Of a stretch of DNA of 64,000 nucleotides, positions 9,022 through 16,869 are shown piece by piece. Position 1 is the stretch's first letter; each line of letters begins with the position of its first letter. Where the stretch lies: positions 101,462 to 165,461 of the forward strand of contig NZ_JAFMZP010000010.1 of assembly GCF_024436435.1 (NCBI RefSeq), given 5' to 3'. The stretch is from Desertivirga xinjiangensis. GTDB taxonomy: Bacteria > Bacteroidota > Bacteroidia > Sphingobacteriales > Sphingobacteriaceae. The notes under the pieces were generated by a model. The model was not told where the DNA came from and did not search any database. It was given only the letters and a program-made list of their open reading frames with translations. A program made the position numbers and the translations under genes.

Positions 9022-10059
9022 ATGTTCAAAACACTTACAACTAACATTATCTTATTGTTAATGGTTATCTTCAAAATTATGGGCCAGGAACACAAGACAA
9101 TCTATTTATCTGACTATACGTTTTCTGAAAGCAAGTCTAAAGTTGGCTTCATAAAGATTAATAAAGAAGGCGCTGCTATTCATTCCGCCAGTGTCACAGG
9201 CTATGAAGGAGATCTGTTCAAAATCGGCAAAAATAACGAGCTGTCTATACGTAAAACTAAAGATCCAAAAAGCTGGTATGATGTAACTGTAGTTGCAAAG
9301 ACGGATATCGGCGAAATAACAAACACGTTCAGAGTAGTAAACGATCAGTTTATAAAAAACAAGGTTATAGCGCATCGGGGTGCCTGGAAAAACACCTCCT
9401 CCCCTGAAAACTCAGTGGCTGCGTTAAAACACGCCATATCTATGGGCTGCGAAGGAAGCGAATTTGATGTTCATCTTTCTGAAGACTCCAGGATCTTCGT
9501 TAATCATGATGCGACAATTCAGAATATAGCTATTGAAAAAACCGGGTCGGAGGTACTCAGTTCTATTAAGCTGTCAAACGGCGAAAGTCTTCCTACCTTG
9601 GAAGATTTCCTTCGTGAGGGTATGAAACAAAATAAAACCAAACTTATCCTGGAGCTTAAACCTTCCGCCGTAAGCAAAGAACGGGGAATTGCCTTAAGCC
9701 ATAAAGCTTTAGAGATAGTGGAGCAATTTAAAGCTCAGGGATGGGTAGATTATATCAGTTTCGACTATGACATTTGTAAGGAAATTATCAAGTTGGCTCC
9801 ATATGCAAAAGTTTCGTACCTGAAGGGCGAAAAGACCCCTGAAGAACTGGCCAAAGACAAGTTGTATGGACTCGATTATCATCATTCGGTGCTTAGGAAA
9901 AATCCCAATTGGATTAGGGAGGCACATCAGAACAAATTGACGGTTAACGTGTGGACGGTTAACAGCGAAGACGACATGGACTGGCTATTAAAAGAGAACG
10001 TGGATTTTATAACTACGAATGAGCCTGAATTATTACTGAAGAAGGTTGCCAAGAAATAA
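9022..10059 (+). CDS. Glycerophosphodiester phosphodiesterase family protein
   Basis: A 345-aa protein: signal peptide (about 1-21), a cadherin-like beta module (about 24-112), then a GDPD TIM barrel from about 114. Visible motifs are VIAH118R119GAWKN, SPENS, a CEGSEFDVHLSED metal site, VNHD, LILELKP and the C-terminal VNVWTVN. GDPDs hydrolyse glycerophosphodiesters to glycerol-3-phosphate and an alcohol; the extra N-terminal module suggests a secreted or surface location. It is the last intact host gene before the tRNA and the prophage. Confidence 0.88.
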   Translation: MFKTLTTNIILLLMVIFKIMGQEHKTIYLSDYTFSESKSKVGFIKINKEGAAIHSASVTGYEGDLFKIGKNNELSIRKTKDPKSWYDVTVVAKTDIGEITNTFRVVNDQFIKNKVIAHRGAWKNTSSPENSVAALKHAISMGCEGSEFDVHLSEDSRIFVNHDATIQNIAIEKTGSEVLSSIKLSNGESLPTLEDFLREGMKQNKTKLILELKPSAVSKERGIALSHKALEIVEQFKAQGWVDYISFDYDICKEIIKLAPYAKVSYLKGEKTPEELAKDKLYGLDYHHSVLRKNPNWIREAHQNKLTVNVWTVNSEDDMDWLLKENVDFITTNEPELLLKKVAKK

Positions 10060-10169
10060 AAGAAGCTTCCTAAGAGATTACCTGCCTTTTGTGCTGCAAA
10101 ATAATAGTCTGATAATGTGTCTGTTTAGGCGAATCTCACAGAAAAACGACAAAAAAAAGCAGTTCAGAT

Positions 10170-10199
10170 TTGCAGAAGCACTTAGGATTTGTACTTTTG
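10170..10199 (+). promoter_or_regulatory. Bacteroidota-type promoter of tRNA-Ser
   Basis: TTG at 10170-10172, a 19-nt spacer, then TACTTTTG at 10192-10199, an exact TAnnTTTG -7 box. The tRNA begins 5 nt later. In the lysogen this promoter also points into the prophage integrase. Confidence 0.8.
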
Positions 10200-10203
10200 C
10201 GGC

Positions 10204-10288
10204 GGAGAGTTGGCAGAGTGGTCGATTGCGGCAGTCTTGAAAACTGTTGACTGTAACAGGTCCGGGGGTTCGAATCCCTCACTCTCCG
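10204..10288 (+). tRNA. tRNA-Ser(TGA)
   Basis: An 85-nt class II tRNA. The acceptor GGAGAGT pairs with ACTCTCC (10281-10287), discriminator G10288. Anticodon loop CTTGAAA has TGA at 10238-10240, with a long variable arm and T arm GGGGGTTCGAATCCCTC. No CCA is encoded. Its 3' end is the prophage attachment site: bases from 10262 on are the attL copy, so integration restores a complete tRNA. Confidence 0.97.
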
Positions 10289-10289
10289 C
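10262..10289 (+). repeat. attL core (28-bp direct repeat)
   Basis: Identical over 28 bp to 63761-63788. It covers the T arm and acceptor 3' strand of tRNA-Ser plus one base. Flanking bases differ (T versus G before, T versus C after), which fixes the ends. Confidence 0.95.
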
Positions 10290-10295
10290 TTAAAA

Positions 10296-10312
10296 ACCCC
10301 TGATAATCAGCA
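10296..10312 (+). repeat. 17-nt repeat near attL
   Basis: ACCCCTGATAATCAGCA here is repeated exactly at 54810-54826 beside the tRNA-like RNA. The core CTGATAATCAG is palindromic. It could be a protein-binding site or a mobile-element trace. Confidence 0.45.
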
Positions 10313-10352
10313 TAGAGATTTTGCGTCTGACAAAAACCGGACAAAAATTAAT

Positions 10353-11528
10353 ATGCCAAATTACAAGTTGCTCAAAGCTTACGATGCAGGGGGTGATATT
10401 TCAAAAGAGTGGTTTGTTCAATACCATTACTTAAAACCAGAAGCTTTACAACGCCCGGATGAACCATTATACGAGCGTTTTAAAGTTGGTTCAACAATTA
10501 ACTGCTTACATACTATCCCGGAACGTAAAAAGCAACTTAGGATAGTTTTGAAAACGATGAAACAGCTTCTTGAAGCTGGATTCAATCCATATCAAGCGTA
10601 CAGGGCCGCTGACAATGTCCAGTACCAGGGATATAACATTTGTCGTTGCATAGACAAATATCTTTCAGAGGTTGAACCAGACCTTAGAATCGGCACATTT
10701 CGAAAGTATAAGGAGCGTCTCGGATTTTTCAAGATGTGGCTTGAATCTAAATCACTGGAAAACTTAATGATCTTCCACATTACCAAACAGCATATTTTTG
10801 AATTCCTAAAGAGTAAGCAGTTGACAGAGAGATGGAGTAACAAAACTTATAATCACTACCTGCAGGCGATTCATACATTCTTTGAGCATATTATCTCTAA
10901 CTATGATGATTTTGTAAACGTCAACCCATGCGAGAAGCTTAAAAGACTCCAGATTACCAGAAAGGGAAATCGGCCACTTGACAATCAATCTTTTTCTGAG
11001 GTCTTGCAACATTGCAAAGAGAATGAACCATACCTATATCAATTTCAAAGGTTCATTTATTATACATGCTTCAGGCCTGATGCAGAGTTAAGACTATTAA
11101 AAATATCTGATATTGATCTGATCGATAGAAAAATTGCTGTTCCGGCCAATCATGCTAAAAGCAAGATCCGGCAGTATATTCCAATTGATGATTCTTTGTT
11201 TGAAATCTTAACTGAAATGAACCTCGAGCAGTATCCAAGGCATTATTTTCTTTTCGGAAAAGCTGGCCGCCCCGGAGAGTTGGCCGTATATCAAAAATAT
11301 TTCAATAAGCTTTTTAGGAAGGTGAAAAAAGATTTAAAAATCGACGTTGAGATAACTCTATATGCTTTTAAGCATACCAGAGTAATTCATATGGTTCAGG
11401 ATGGTGAGAAATTGCCAAATATAATCAAGCTGACCAGACACAGGACGCTGGCTGAACTAATGGACTATCTTAAAGATATGGGAGTAATTATTGGGGAAGA
11501 GGTTAATCTTAAAAGCAGGAGGATATAA
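10353..11528 (+). CDS. int: Phage tyrosine integrase
   Basis: A 391-aa tyrosine recombinase. The N-terminus (YDAGGDISKEWFVQYHY) is the Bacteroidota-style arm domain, followed by a SAM-like core-binding domain at about 100-190 and the catalytic domain from about 205. Catalytic residues visible: R241 (CFRPDAEL), K269 or K271, H341 with lysine K340 where many relatives have Arg (YAFKHT), H363 and nucleophile Y372 (LMDYLKDM). It reads away from tRNA-Ser. On the circular phage the frame is open upstream through attP. No terminator lies between the tRNA and int. Confidence 0.92.
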   Translation: MPNYKLLKAYDAGGDISKEWFVQYHYLKPEALQRPDEPLYERFKVGSTINCLHTIPERKKQLRIVLKTMKQLLEAGFNPYQAYRAADNVQYQGYNICRCIDKYLSEVEPDLRIGTFRKYKERLGFFKMWLESKSLENLMIFHITKQHIFEFLKSKQLTERWSNKTYNHYLQAIHTFFEHIISNYDDFVNVNPCEKLKRLQITRKGNRPLDNQSFSEVLQHCKENEPYLYQFQRFIYYTCFRPDAELRLLKISDIDLIDRKIAVPANHAKSKIRQYIPIDDSLFEILTEMNLEQYPRHYFLFGKAGRPGELAVYQKYFNKLFRKVKKDLKIDVEITLYAFKHTRVIHMVQDGEKLPNIIKLTRHRTLAELMDYLKDMGVIIGEEVNLKSRRI

Positions 11529-11546
11529 TCCTCAGCTCCTGCTTTT
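11511..11546. terminator. Bidirectional terminator between int and the lysis genes
   Basis: AAAAGCAGGAG (11511-11521) pairs with CTCCTGCTTTT (11536-11546): an 11-bp stem with A-tracts and T-tracts on both sides. The stop codons of int (11526-11528) and of the convergent spanin gene (11532-11534) both lie in the loop. Confidence 0.8.
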
Positions 11547-12074
11547 AATTAACCAATACAAAATAATGATTATAACAGTACCGGATATAGCCGAAATTAC
11601 CCAGGCTTTGCCGGTGCTCTTATTTTCGACATTCTTATCTTCAGTCTTTACGACAGATGTACTATCCCGTTGAGATCGGATATCAGTTTTTGAGGACTGG
11701 TTGATTTCAACATCGGTATTTACTTGGGTTGAACCGGATGTGTTCTTTTTGCCTGTCAAATTGATCTTTCTGGTCATGGGCTTGCCGCCAGTGTAGATAA
11801 TCAATGTTCCGTCTGGATGCGATTTTATGCTATCTACGTTTACTGACGTTTCCTCAACTCGTGAGTTCTCCTCAACGATCGCCTGAGCTGTTGATGTAAT
11901 CGTCTTGTCAATAACATTCGTGTTAGTCTGGTTTGAAATCGATTCAGATTTGTTACCATCTGCTTTTGTTTTTGTCAATGACTTTTCTTTGGCCTTGCAT
12001 GAACAAATAAATAGGGTTGCTGCCGTTAAAAGCAGAAATGTACTTAACAATTTGATGGTTAGAGTTCTTTTCAT
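11532..12074 (-). CDS. Predicted unimolecular spanin (u-spanin)
   Basis: A 180-aa protein with two anchors. The N-terminus is a lipoprotein signal ending in ICS-C26. The C-terminus has one transmembrane segment at about 157-174 (AWVISAISGTVIIIILYWL) followed by KSRS. The linker between them is polar and rich in Thr, Ser, Asn and Lys. An outer-membrane lipid anchor plus an inner-membrane C-terminal TM is the known u-spanin layout (phage T1 gp11), which fuses the two membranes in the last lysis step. It is the final gene of a holin-endolysin cassette, overlapping the holin-like gene by 4 bp. The call rests on topology and context, not on sequence similarity. Confidence 0.65.
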   Translation of the reverse strand: MKRTLTIKLLSTFLLLTAATLFICSCKAKEKSLTKTKADGNKSESISNQTNTNVIDKTITSTAQAIVEENSRVEETSVNVDSIKSHPDGTLIIYTGGKPMTRKINLTGKKNTSGSTQVNTDVEINQSSKTDIRSQRDSTSVVKTEDKNVENKSTGKAWVISAISGTVIIIILYWLIKSRS

Positions 12075-12424
12075 TCTATTTTCCCTTTTACAGTTATTTC
12101 ATCGCCTTGTTTAATTGTTTCCGGCTCTTGGCTCCGACCTCTTAAAGCCCTTATCCCCTCATTCACCTGCTGCGCGGTGACAATCCCAAAAATGACAAGT
12201 ATGGTCAGGTTGTAGATCACGCAAAGCCATACCAAAATCTTAAGGGCCGCAATTGCCTCTTGAGTTGGTTTACGTTGATCTGATATCCTGTAGGCTAAAA
12301 CTACAATGGAAATCGAAATGCCTGTATTCAATAAGACATACCAGAAGTTTGTTAAAGCCCTGGCCGATGATTTGCCATCCGGCCCCTGGAGGGATGGCGC
12401 GAGCCATTTTATAAGTTTGCTCAT
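12071..12424 (-). CDS. Holin-like two-TM protein
   Basis: A 117-aa protein with two transmembrane segments (about 27-46 and 63-84) and a charged C-terminal tail. The GKSSARALTNFW stretch just before TM1 resembles phage holin families. It overlaps the endolysin gene by one base and the spanin gene by four, as expected for a translationally coupled lysis cassette. A second holin candidate precedes the endolysin, so which one sets lysis timing is open. Confidence 0.65.
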   Translation of the reverse strand: MSKLIKWLAPSLQGPDGKSSARALTNFWYVLLNTGISISIVVLAYRISDQRKPTQEAIAALKILVWLCVIYNLTILVIFGIVTAQQVNEGIRALRGRSQEPETIKQGDEITVKGKIE

Positions 12425-13080
12425 TACGCAGATAGTTTATTAAGAACTTGAAGGGTTTTGGGGCCGACAATCCCATCGGGTACAAGCCCATAGGCTTTCT
12501 GAGATGCAATCACTGCAGCTCTTGTCTGTGGCCCGAAAATCCCGTCGACTGGTATCTTTAGTTTCGCCTGAACGTATTTTACTTGGTTCTTGTAGATATC
12601 TTCAACATTATCAATTTTCGGTTTGGCGTCAGGGGTAAAATACAGCGCTGCCTCACGCTTTCTGCGGCCTAAAAGGATAGGCTTACCACCGGCATTCTTC
12701 CACATCTCGAAGGCGGCTTTAATCCGTAGATCGTTAGGATCCTGATTAACCAGTTTAACTACTGTCGACCCTTTATACCCGTTCACGCCAATATTATACG
12801 TCAGGCTGGCCATTGCATCAAACTGGTTATGATTGATATCATCCCGGGTAACAGAATAAACGGCCCTTTCATAAGTGCGCAACATATTCTTAAAAAGTGA
12901 TATTGCCCGCTCAGTAGTAATTGCAGGATCCGTCATTTTAACTTTCCGGCCATCTTCATAGTAAGTACAACCTATTCCAATTGTGGGAATACCTACACTA
13001 TCCAGGTAAGGACGCTTAACAAGCCCCTCCTCTTTTATCAAAAACTGTATTCCTGTCGTAGAAACCTCTCTTATCTCCAT
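12424..13080 (-). CDS. Endolysin: GH24 lysozyme with peptidoglycan-binding domain
   Basis: A 218-aa endolysin. The T4-lysozyme-type catalytic triad is in order: E18 (KEEGLVK), D27 (YLDS) and T33 (IPTIGIG), with the E-8-D-5-T spacing of GH24. A PG_binding_1 domain covers about 150-215 (VKYVQAKLKIPVDGIFGPQT). There is no signal peptide, so release depends on the holins. I chose the ATG at 13080, 2 bp after the upstream stop; the ATG at 13104 would overlap that gene. Confidence 0.92.
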   Translation of the reverse strand: MEIREVSTTGIQFLIKEEGLVKRPYLDSVGIPTIGIGCTYYEDGRKVKMTDPAITTERAISLFKNMLRTYERAVYSVTRDDINHNQFDAMASLTYNIGVNGYKGSTVVKLVNQDPNDLRIKAAFEMWKNAGGKPILLGRRKREAALYFTPDAKPKIDNVEDIYKNQVKYVQAKLKIPVDGIFGPQTRAAVIASQKAYGLVPDGIVGPKTLQVLNKLSA

Positions 13081-13082
13081 AG

Positions 13083-13352
13083 TTATTTGTTTTTTAAGGC
13101 CCAAATAGCTTCTCTGAGCTCGTCTATTGCATTTTTCAATTCAGAAATTTCAGGGCTAACCTTTCGTTCGACGACATCTTCAATAAACTTAGCCTGCTGC
13201 TTAAGCTTGTAATCGAAATAGCGGTCAATAAACTTATTGAAGCTGAACATTGTAGCAAATGATCCACTAACCCAGGCTATGCCCCATTTTATAAATTCAA
13301 TCCAGTCGTTAGGTTGGTCTGTATTCATTCTCGTTCTTGATGTCGCTTCCAT
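13083..13352 (-). CDS. Small TM plus coiled-coil protein, possible holin or antiholin
   Basis: An 89-aa protein with one hydrophobic segment (about 22-40, FIKWGIAWVSGSFATMFSF) and a C-terminal amphipathic helix of charged heptads (about 50-89). The topology recalls XhlA-type lysis accessory proteins. It is the first gene of the leftward lysis cassette, 2 bp before the endolysin. Function inferred from position and topology only. Confidence 0.5.
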   Translation of the reverse strand: MEATSRTRMNTDQPNDWIEFIKWGIAWVSGSFATMFSFNKFIDRYFDYKLKQQAKFIEDVVERKVSPEISELKNAIDELREAIWALKNK

Positions 13353-13476
13353 GATATCTGTTTATCAGGGATGTCATCAAATTTCGATCTTGAATTGTAA
13401 AACAATAAGAGTGATCCGTTTACAAATCAGTTTATTAATGATATAGCGTTAAATTTCACAGGTGGGAAATTCTTGC

Positions 13477-13484
13477 TACTTTTG
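13477..13484 (+). promoter_or_regulatory. TAnnTTTG box next to start codon
   Basis: TACTTTTG, exact -7 consensus, ends 4 nt before the ATG at 13489. A TTT at 13454-13456 gives a 20-nt spacing to a weak -33. Transcription would start at or very near the start codon. Confidence 0.6.
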
Positions 13485-13488
13485 ATTT

Positions 13489-14049
13489 ATGAAAAAACTT
13501 ATACTCTTATCATTAATTGTGTTTCCAATATTAGCTTTTTGTCAAGGAAAAAAAGATAGGACGCCAATTGTTATTCCTATTAAGGATGGTAAAATTTTTT
13601 ACGAACAAATAGTGACTGTGGATAGCGCTTCAAAGAGTGACTTATATGATAAATCCCGGAAATGGCTCGCCGAGGCGTTTAACGATTCGAAAGAAGTAAT
13701 AAAAGTTGATAACAAGGAATCTGGTAATATAGTAGGATCTGGAATATTCGACATCGTCACAAATACTTTCTTTGGAAGTGCAAGTCGAATTTCTTTTATG
13801 ATCGACATAACTATTAAAGACAGTAAATATCGGGCCCAGGTGTATCAATTTTCTTATAGACTTTTAAATAATCAATATGCTACTGATAAATTTTCACCGC
13901 TTGAGCCAGTTTGGAAGAAATTCAATGAGGGAAATTCCATGACCCCAAACGACGATCGACGGCTTTTCAAAGGGATAGATGATAAAATAAAAGCATTGCT
14001 AGAGGATCTGAAAATATCAATGACAAAAGTATCGAACGATAACTTTTAA
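13489..14049 (+). CDS. Secreted DUF4468-like protein (moron)
   Basis: A 186-aa protein with a signal peptide (MKKLILLSLIVFPILAFCQ) and a body resembling DUF4468: IVIPIKDGKIFYEQIVTVD, then KSRKWLAEAF, then GSGIFDIVTN. DUF4468 occurs in Bacteroidota chromosomes; its function is unknown. It is on the strand opposite to all neighbouring phage genes and has its own promoter box, so it is probably a lysogenic-conversion gene. Its first 24 coding bases are identical to those of the next plus-strand gene. Confidence 0.65.
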   Translation: MKKLILLSLIVFPILAFCQGKKDRTPIVIPIKDGKIFYEQIVTVDSASKSDLYDKSRKWLAEAFNDSKEVIKVDNKESGNIVGSGIFDIVTNTFFGSASRISFMIDITIKDSKYRAQVYQFSYRLLNNQYATDKFSPLEPVWKKFNEGNSMTPNDDRRLFKGIDDKIKALLEDLKISMTKVSNDNF

Positions 14050-14246
14050 AAATGATAGTGGCGAGTTTGTTCCGGTTTATATCCATAGCTCCAAATACAC
14101 TCTCTTAAGCTTATACAGAACAGGTTATCAATTATATAAGGAATCGAACAAAAAATAATAATTAGTAAAATTGACTCTATTTATTACTCCACCCTCTTAA
14201 ACTGAATACTTATTGCGGAGTCATCTCATCCTCAGAGAAAATTCTT

Positions 14247-14254
14247 TACATTTG
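14247..14254 (+). promoter_or_regulatory. TAnnTTTG box next to start codon
   Basis: TACATTTG, exact -7 consensus, ends 3 nt before the ATG at 14258. No TTG is found at the normal -33 spacing. It supports the 14258 start over the in-frame ATG at 14213. Confidence 0.55.
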
Positions 14255-14257
14255 TGT

Positions 14258-14734
14258 ATGAAAAAACTTATACTCTTATCACTGATTTTATTTGTATTCG
14301 CGGCATGTAAGAAAGATGAGGATGATGAGAACTCAGACCCTAAGCAAACCCAAATCACAATTAGAACATATAAAGTACTTGACGCCGAATCCGGAAAAAT
14401 TGATACAGTTTTCCTTAATGGGTCAATCTATCTTTGGGATAATAGTCAAGGAAATTTAGAGATTAACAACTTGGGGCAAGCATTGGAAGGATTCGCATAT
14501 AATAAATCTACCAACACCTATGTTAAACATACTGCGGAAAATAGGCATGGAATTTTAGTAACAAATCAGCCTAAAGGCAAATATCTTGTTTTTGCTATTG
14601 ATGATGTTACAACTGAATCTGGCCGACTAGCTTACTCTCATAAATTCTTTGAGGTGAATGACCAACCAAAGCTGTTTATGGACAAAACTTTCAGCCTGAA
14701 TGCACAAGCCGAAAGTTTTGAGGAATGGAAGTAA
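14258..14734 (+). CDS. Putative lipoprotein (moron)
   Basis: A 158-aa lipoprotein with a signal sequence MKKLILLSLILFVFAAC; the Cys is followed by acidic KKDEDDEN. The rest looks beta-rich and I do not recognise it. The upstream ATG at 14213 would add 15 residues and destroy the signal peptide. Its first 24 bases equal those of the DUF4468 gene, implying a shared leader module. It ends 3 bp before the convergent Tal-like gene. Probably expressed by the lysogen. Confidence 0.6.
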   Translation: MKKLILLSLILFVFAACKKDEDDENSDPKQTQITIRTYKVLDAESGKIDTVFLNGSIYLWDNSQGNLEINNLGQALEGFAYNKSTNTYVKHTAENRHGILVTNQPKGKYLVFAIDDVTTESGRLAYSHKFFEVNDQPKLFMDKTFSLNAQAESFEEWK

Positions 14735-14737
14735 CCC

Positions 14738-16867
14738 TTAACTTACAGATACTAGTATCCCATGCACGAATTTTAAAGTAGTTCCATTTATTACTACATC
14801 CTGAGTCAATCCAGGGCTTAAGTCATCTCCAGTCCTGATACCTCCTTTTATGTCAGCAACTCCGCTCAAGAAAAGTCCACTTTGACTCAAGGTAGAGAAT
14901 CCGTTTGAATCGGTTGTTCCTTTTCCTATGCTTATTCCAGGCCCTGTATTATAGAAATAGCTACGCCATTGAGAATTAATTAGTCTTGTATACATGTAAT
15001 TCGGAGGATATTCTGGCCCATCAGGAGTTTGAAGCGGAGACCAGTCTACTATGTAATACGAAGTTCTTAACAACGCGTTATCATCGTCAATTCTTAATAC
15101 TTCATTTCCGGATCCATCGAATAATTTTAAATTATTTTCAGACCCGTCTATAGAAATCCTTTTCCCAGTTTCTGAGCTTTGAATTGACGCATTGCTCATA
15201 AAGACCTTTCCATCCTTCTGCACCCTAAACACCGCACTATCTCTATTAGCAAAGGAAGCCCCTGACCAGATCATAACACTTTCAGGATCTTCTCCTATGC
15301 CGGTTATTCCTGTTTCAACATCGCCACCTTCAGAACCTAATAGCATTGTCCCGGAGGTTATTAAGTTCCCATCTACAATAGAAGAAGTTCCATTGTTACC
15401 AAACCTTATACGACCAGCTACAAAGTCTCTGATAGTTCCATCAAGAGCCCTGACCTTATTTATGTCGTTGATCTTTGAAGTGTCTACAGCCTTTTGTATG
15501 CGTTCCTGGGCTGCTACCTGACGAACGATCCTTTGTATCTGCGTAGTTTCTGCCAGCTCCAGGTTATAATTGTAATAGTCTTGAATATCGCGTGAATAGC
15601 CATTGATCCGGATAGCCTTGTTTAAATCAAAATCAACATCTTTAAGAGTCACATAATTACCCAGGATCAATGCTATGTTTTCCCTCCTGAAATACATTTT
15701 ATCGCATTGAACGATGTAATTAATGATTGGCTCCTTTCGGCCATCAAGGAAAGCCTGAGCGCGATCCTGAAGTTCTAATTCTGCAGCTGTGATATAATCG
15801 ACAGGCATTGTAATATCGACCAGGATATATTTATCCTCTACAGCTGGTCGAATTAGTTCAGACGGTATTTCAACTGACTTTTCATCCTTTACCACATTAA
15901 CTGTAAAGGTCTTAGTAGAATGATTGTAAGACTGCAGTTCAATTTCATAACCTGCCAATTGCCCCGTCTGAAAGATCACTTTTGCTACTAGCCCCGAAAT
16001 CAGATAATCATTCACATTGAACTCCATTGTAGCGTCTGTAAACTTTAACGGGTTCAACGGATCTACCTCAGTAACCGTTCCTGTACGATGAGGATAAACA
16101 TCGTCAAAGATTTCCGTATGTTCAATGATTCCAAACTTATCAACGTTATCTTCCAGGTAGTTAATACCTACAGGCATACGCAATCTTTTAGCAAATAACC
16201 CGCGATAGTTTGAGGGTAGATTTTTATCAGATCCAAACGCGTACAACCTTGTAATTACATTGCTGTTTGCTACAGATTGCCGGGTGATATTGTAAAGTCC
16301 TTTATTCCGGCCATACTCAAAAGTGAAATTCTGAACACCTTCGCGTTTGCTTAAGTGGATAACCTGATTTTCTATCCACCATTCAGTTTCAAATGCTTCT
16401 GCGAAGTCTGATAAAGCTGACAGGCAGTTTTGATTACTGAAGGTTAGATTCTTAGCTATGGTGGCATCGACAACGCCCTTCGTCCAGCCAGAAGAAACCC
16501 GGTTAGCATTCGTAACAAGCAGATCAATAAAGGTTTCTGCATTAGCCATTAGGCTAAAATCACCCTCTTGTAGTTCATTATTTGAATCGTACATGAAGAA
16601 CTGTACCTCGGCAAGATCATACTGCTTTGACTTTAATTCTCCCTGGTATTCCCATTTGTTATTTGATACCTTTTTTACAGTCGGTAGTTCCTTGAAATAG
16701 TACCTCTGACCGTCATAGGTGATGTAATCGCCAATAAGTACGTTAACATACGTAAATAGGGAGAAAGCGACAGAGAGTGTATTCTCTGCCATTATTCTGC
16801 GTTGCTGTCTACCCTCTGGCCTGATGGTTGCAACTGTATTTGAGCCTCGTTTTATCTGATACCTCAT
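14738..16867 (-). CDS. Tail-tip/baseplate hub protein (Tal-like)
   Basis: A 709-aa structural protein. The N-terminal 380 or so residues resemble the tail-associated hub fold of siphophages (DYITYDGQRYYFKELPTVKK, later ALSDFAEAFETEWWIEN and VHLSKREGVQNFTFEYG). About 470-709 is fibre-like: GTMLLGSEGG, VFRVQKDGKVFMSNASI, ISIDGSENNLKLFDGSG. Located after tape measure, Dit-like and putative receptor-binding genes. Hub role inferred from order and N-terminal pattern. Confidence 0.65.
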   Translation of the reverse strand: MRYQIKRGSNTVATIRPEGRQQRRIMAENTLSVAFSLFTYVNVLIGDYITYDGQRYYFKELPTVKKVSNNKWEYQGELKSKQYDLAEVQFFMYDSNNELQEGDFSLMANAETFIDLLVTNANRVSSGWTKGVVDATIAKNLTFSNQNCLSALSDFAEAFETEWWIENQVIHLSKREGVQNFTFEYGRNKGLYNITRQSVANSNVITRLYAFGSDKNLPSNYRGLFAKRLRMPVGINYLEDNVDKFGIIEHTEIFDDVYPHRTGTVTEVDPLNPLKFTDATMEFNVNDYLISGLVAKVIFQTGQLAGYEIELQSYNHSTKTFTVNVVKDEKSVEIPSELIRPAVEDKYILVDITMPVDYITAAELELQDRAQAFLDGRKEPIINYIVQCDKMYFRRENIALILGNYVTLKDVDFDLNKAIRINGYSRDIQDYYNYNLELAETTQIQRIVRQVAAQERIQKAVDTSKINDINKVRALDGTIRDFVAGRIRFGNNGTSSIVDGNLITSGTMLLGSEGGDVETGITGIGEDPESVMIWSGASFANRDSAVFRVQKDGKVFMSNASIQSSETGKRISIDGSENNLKLFDGSGNEVLRIDDDNALLRTSYYIVDWSPLQTPDGPEYPPNYMYTRLINSQWRSYFYNTGPGISIGKGTTDSNGFSTLSQSGLFLSGVADIKGGIRTGDDLSPGLTQDVVINGTTLKFVHGILVSVS

Positions 16868-16869
16868 AA

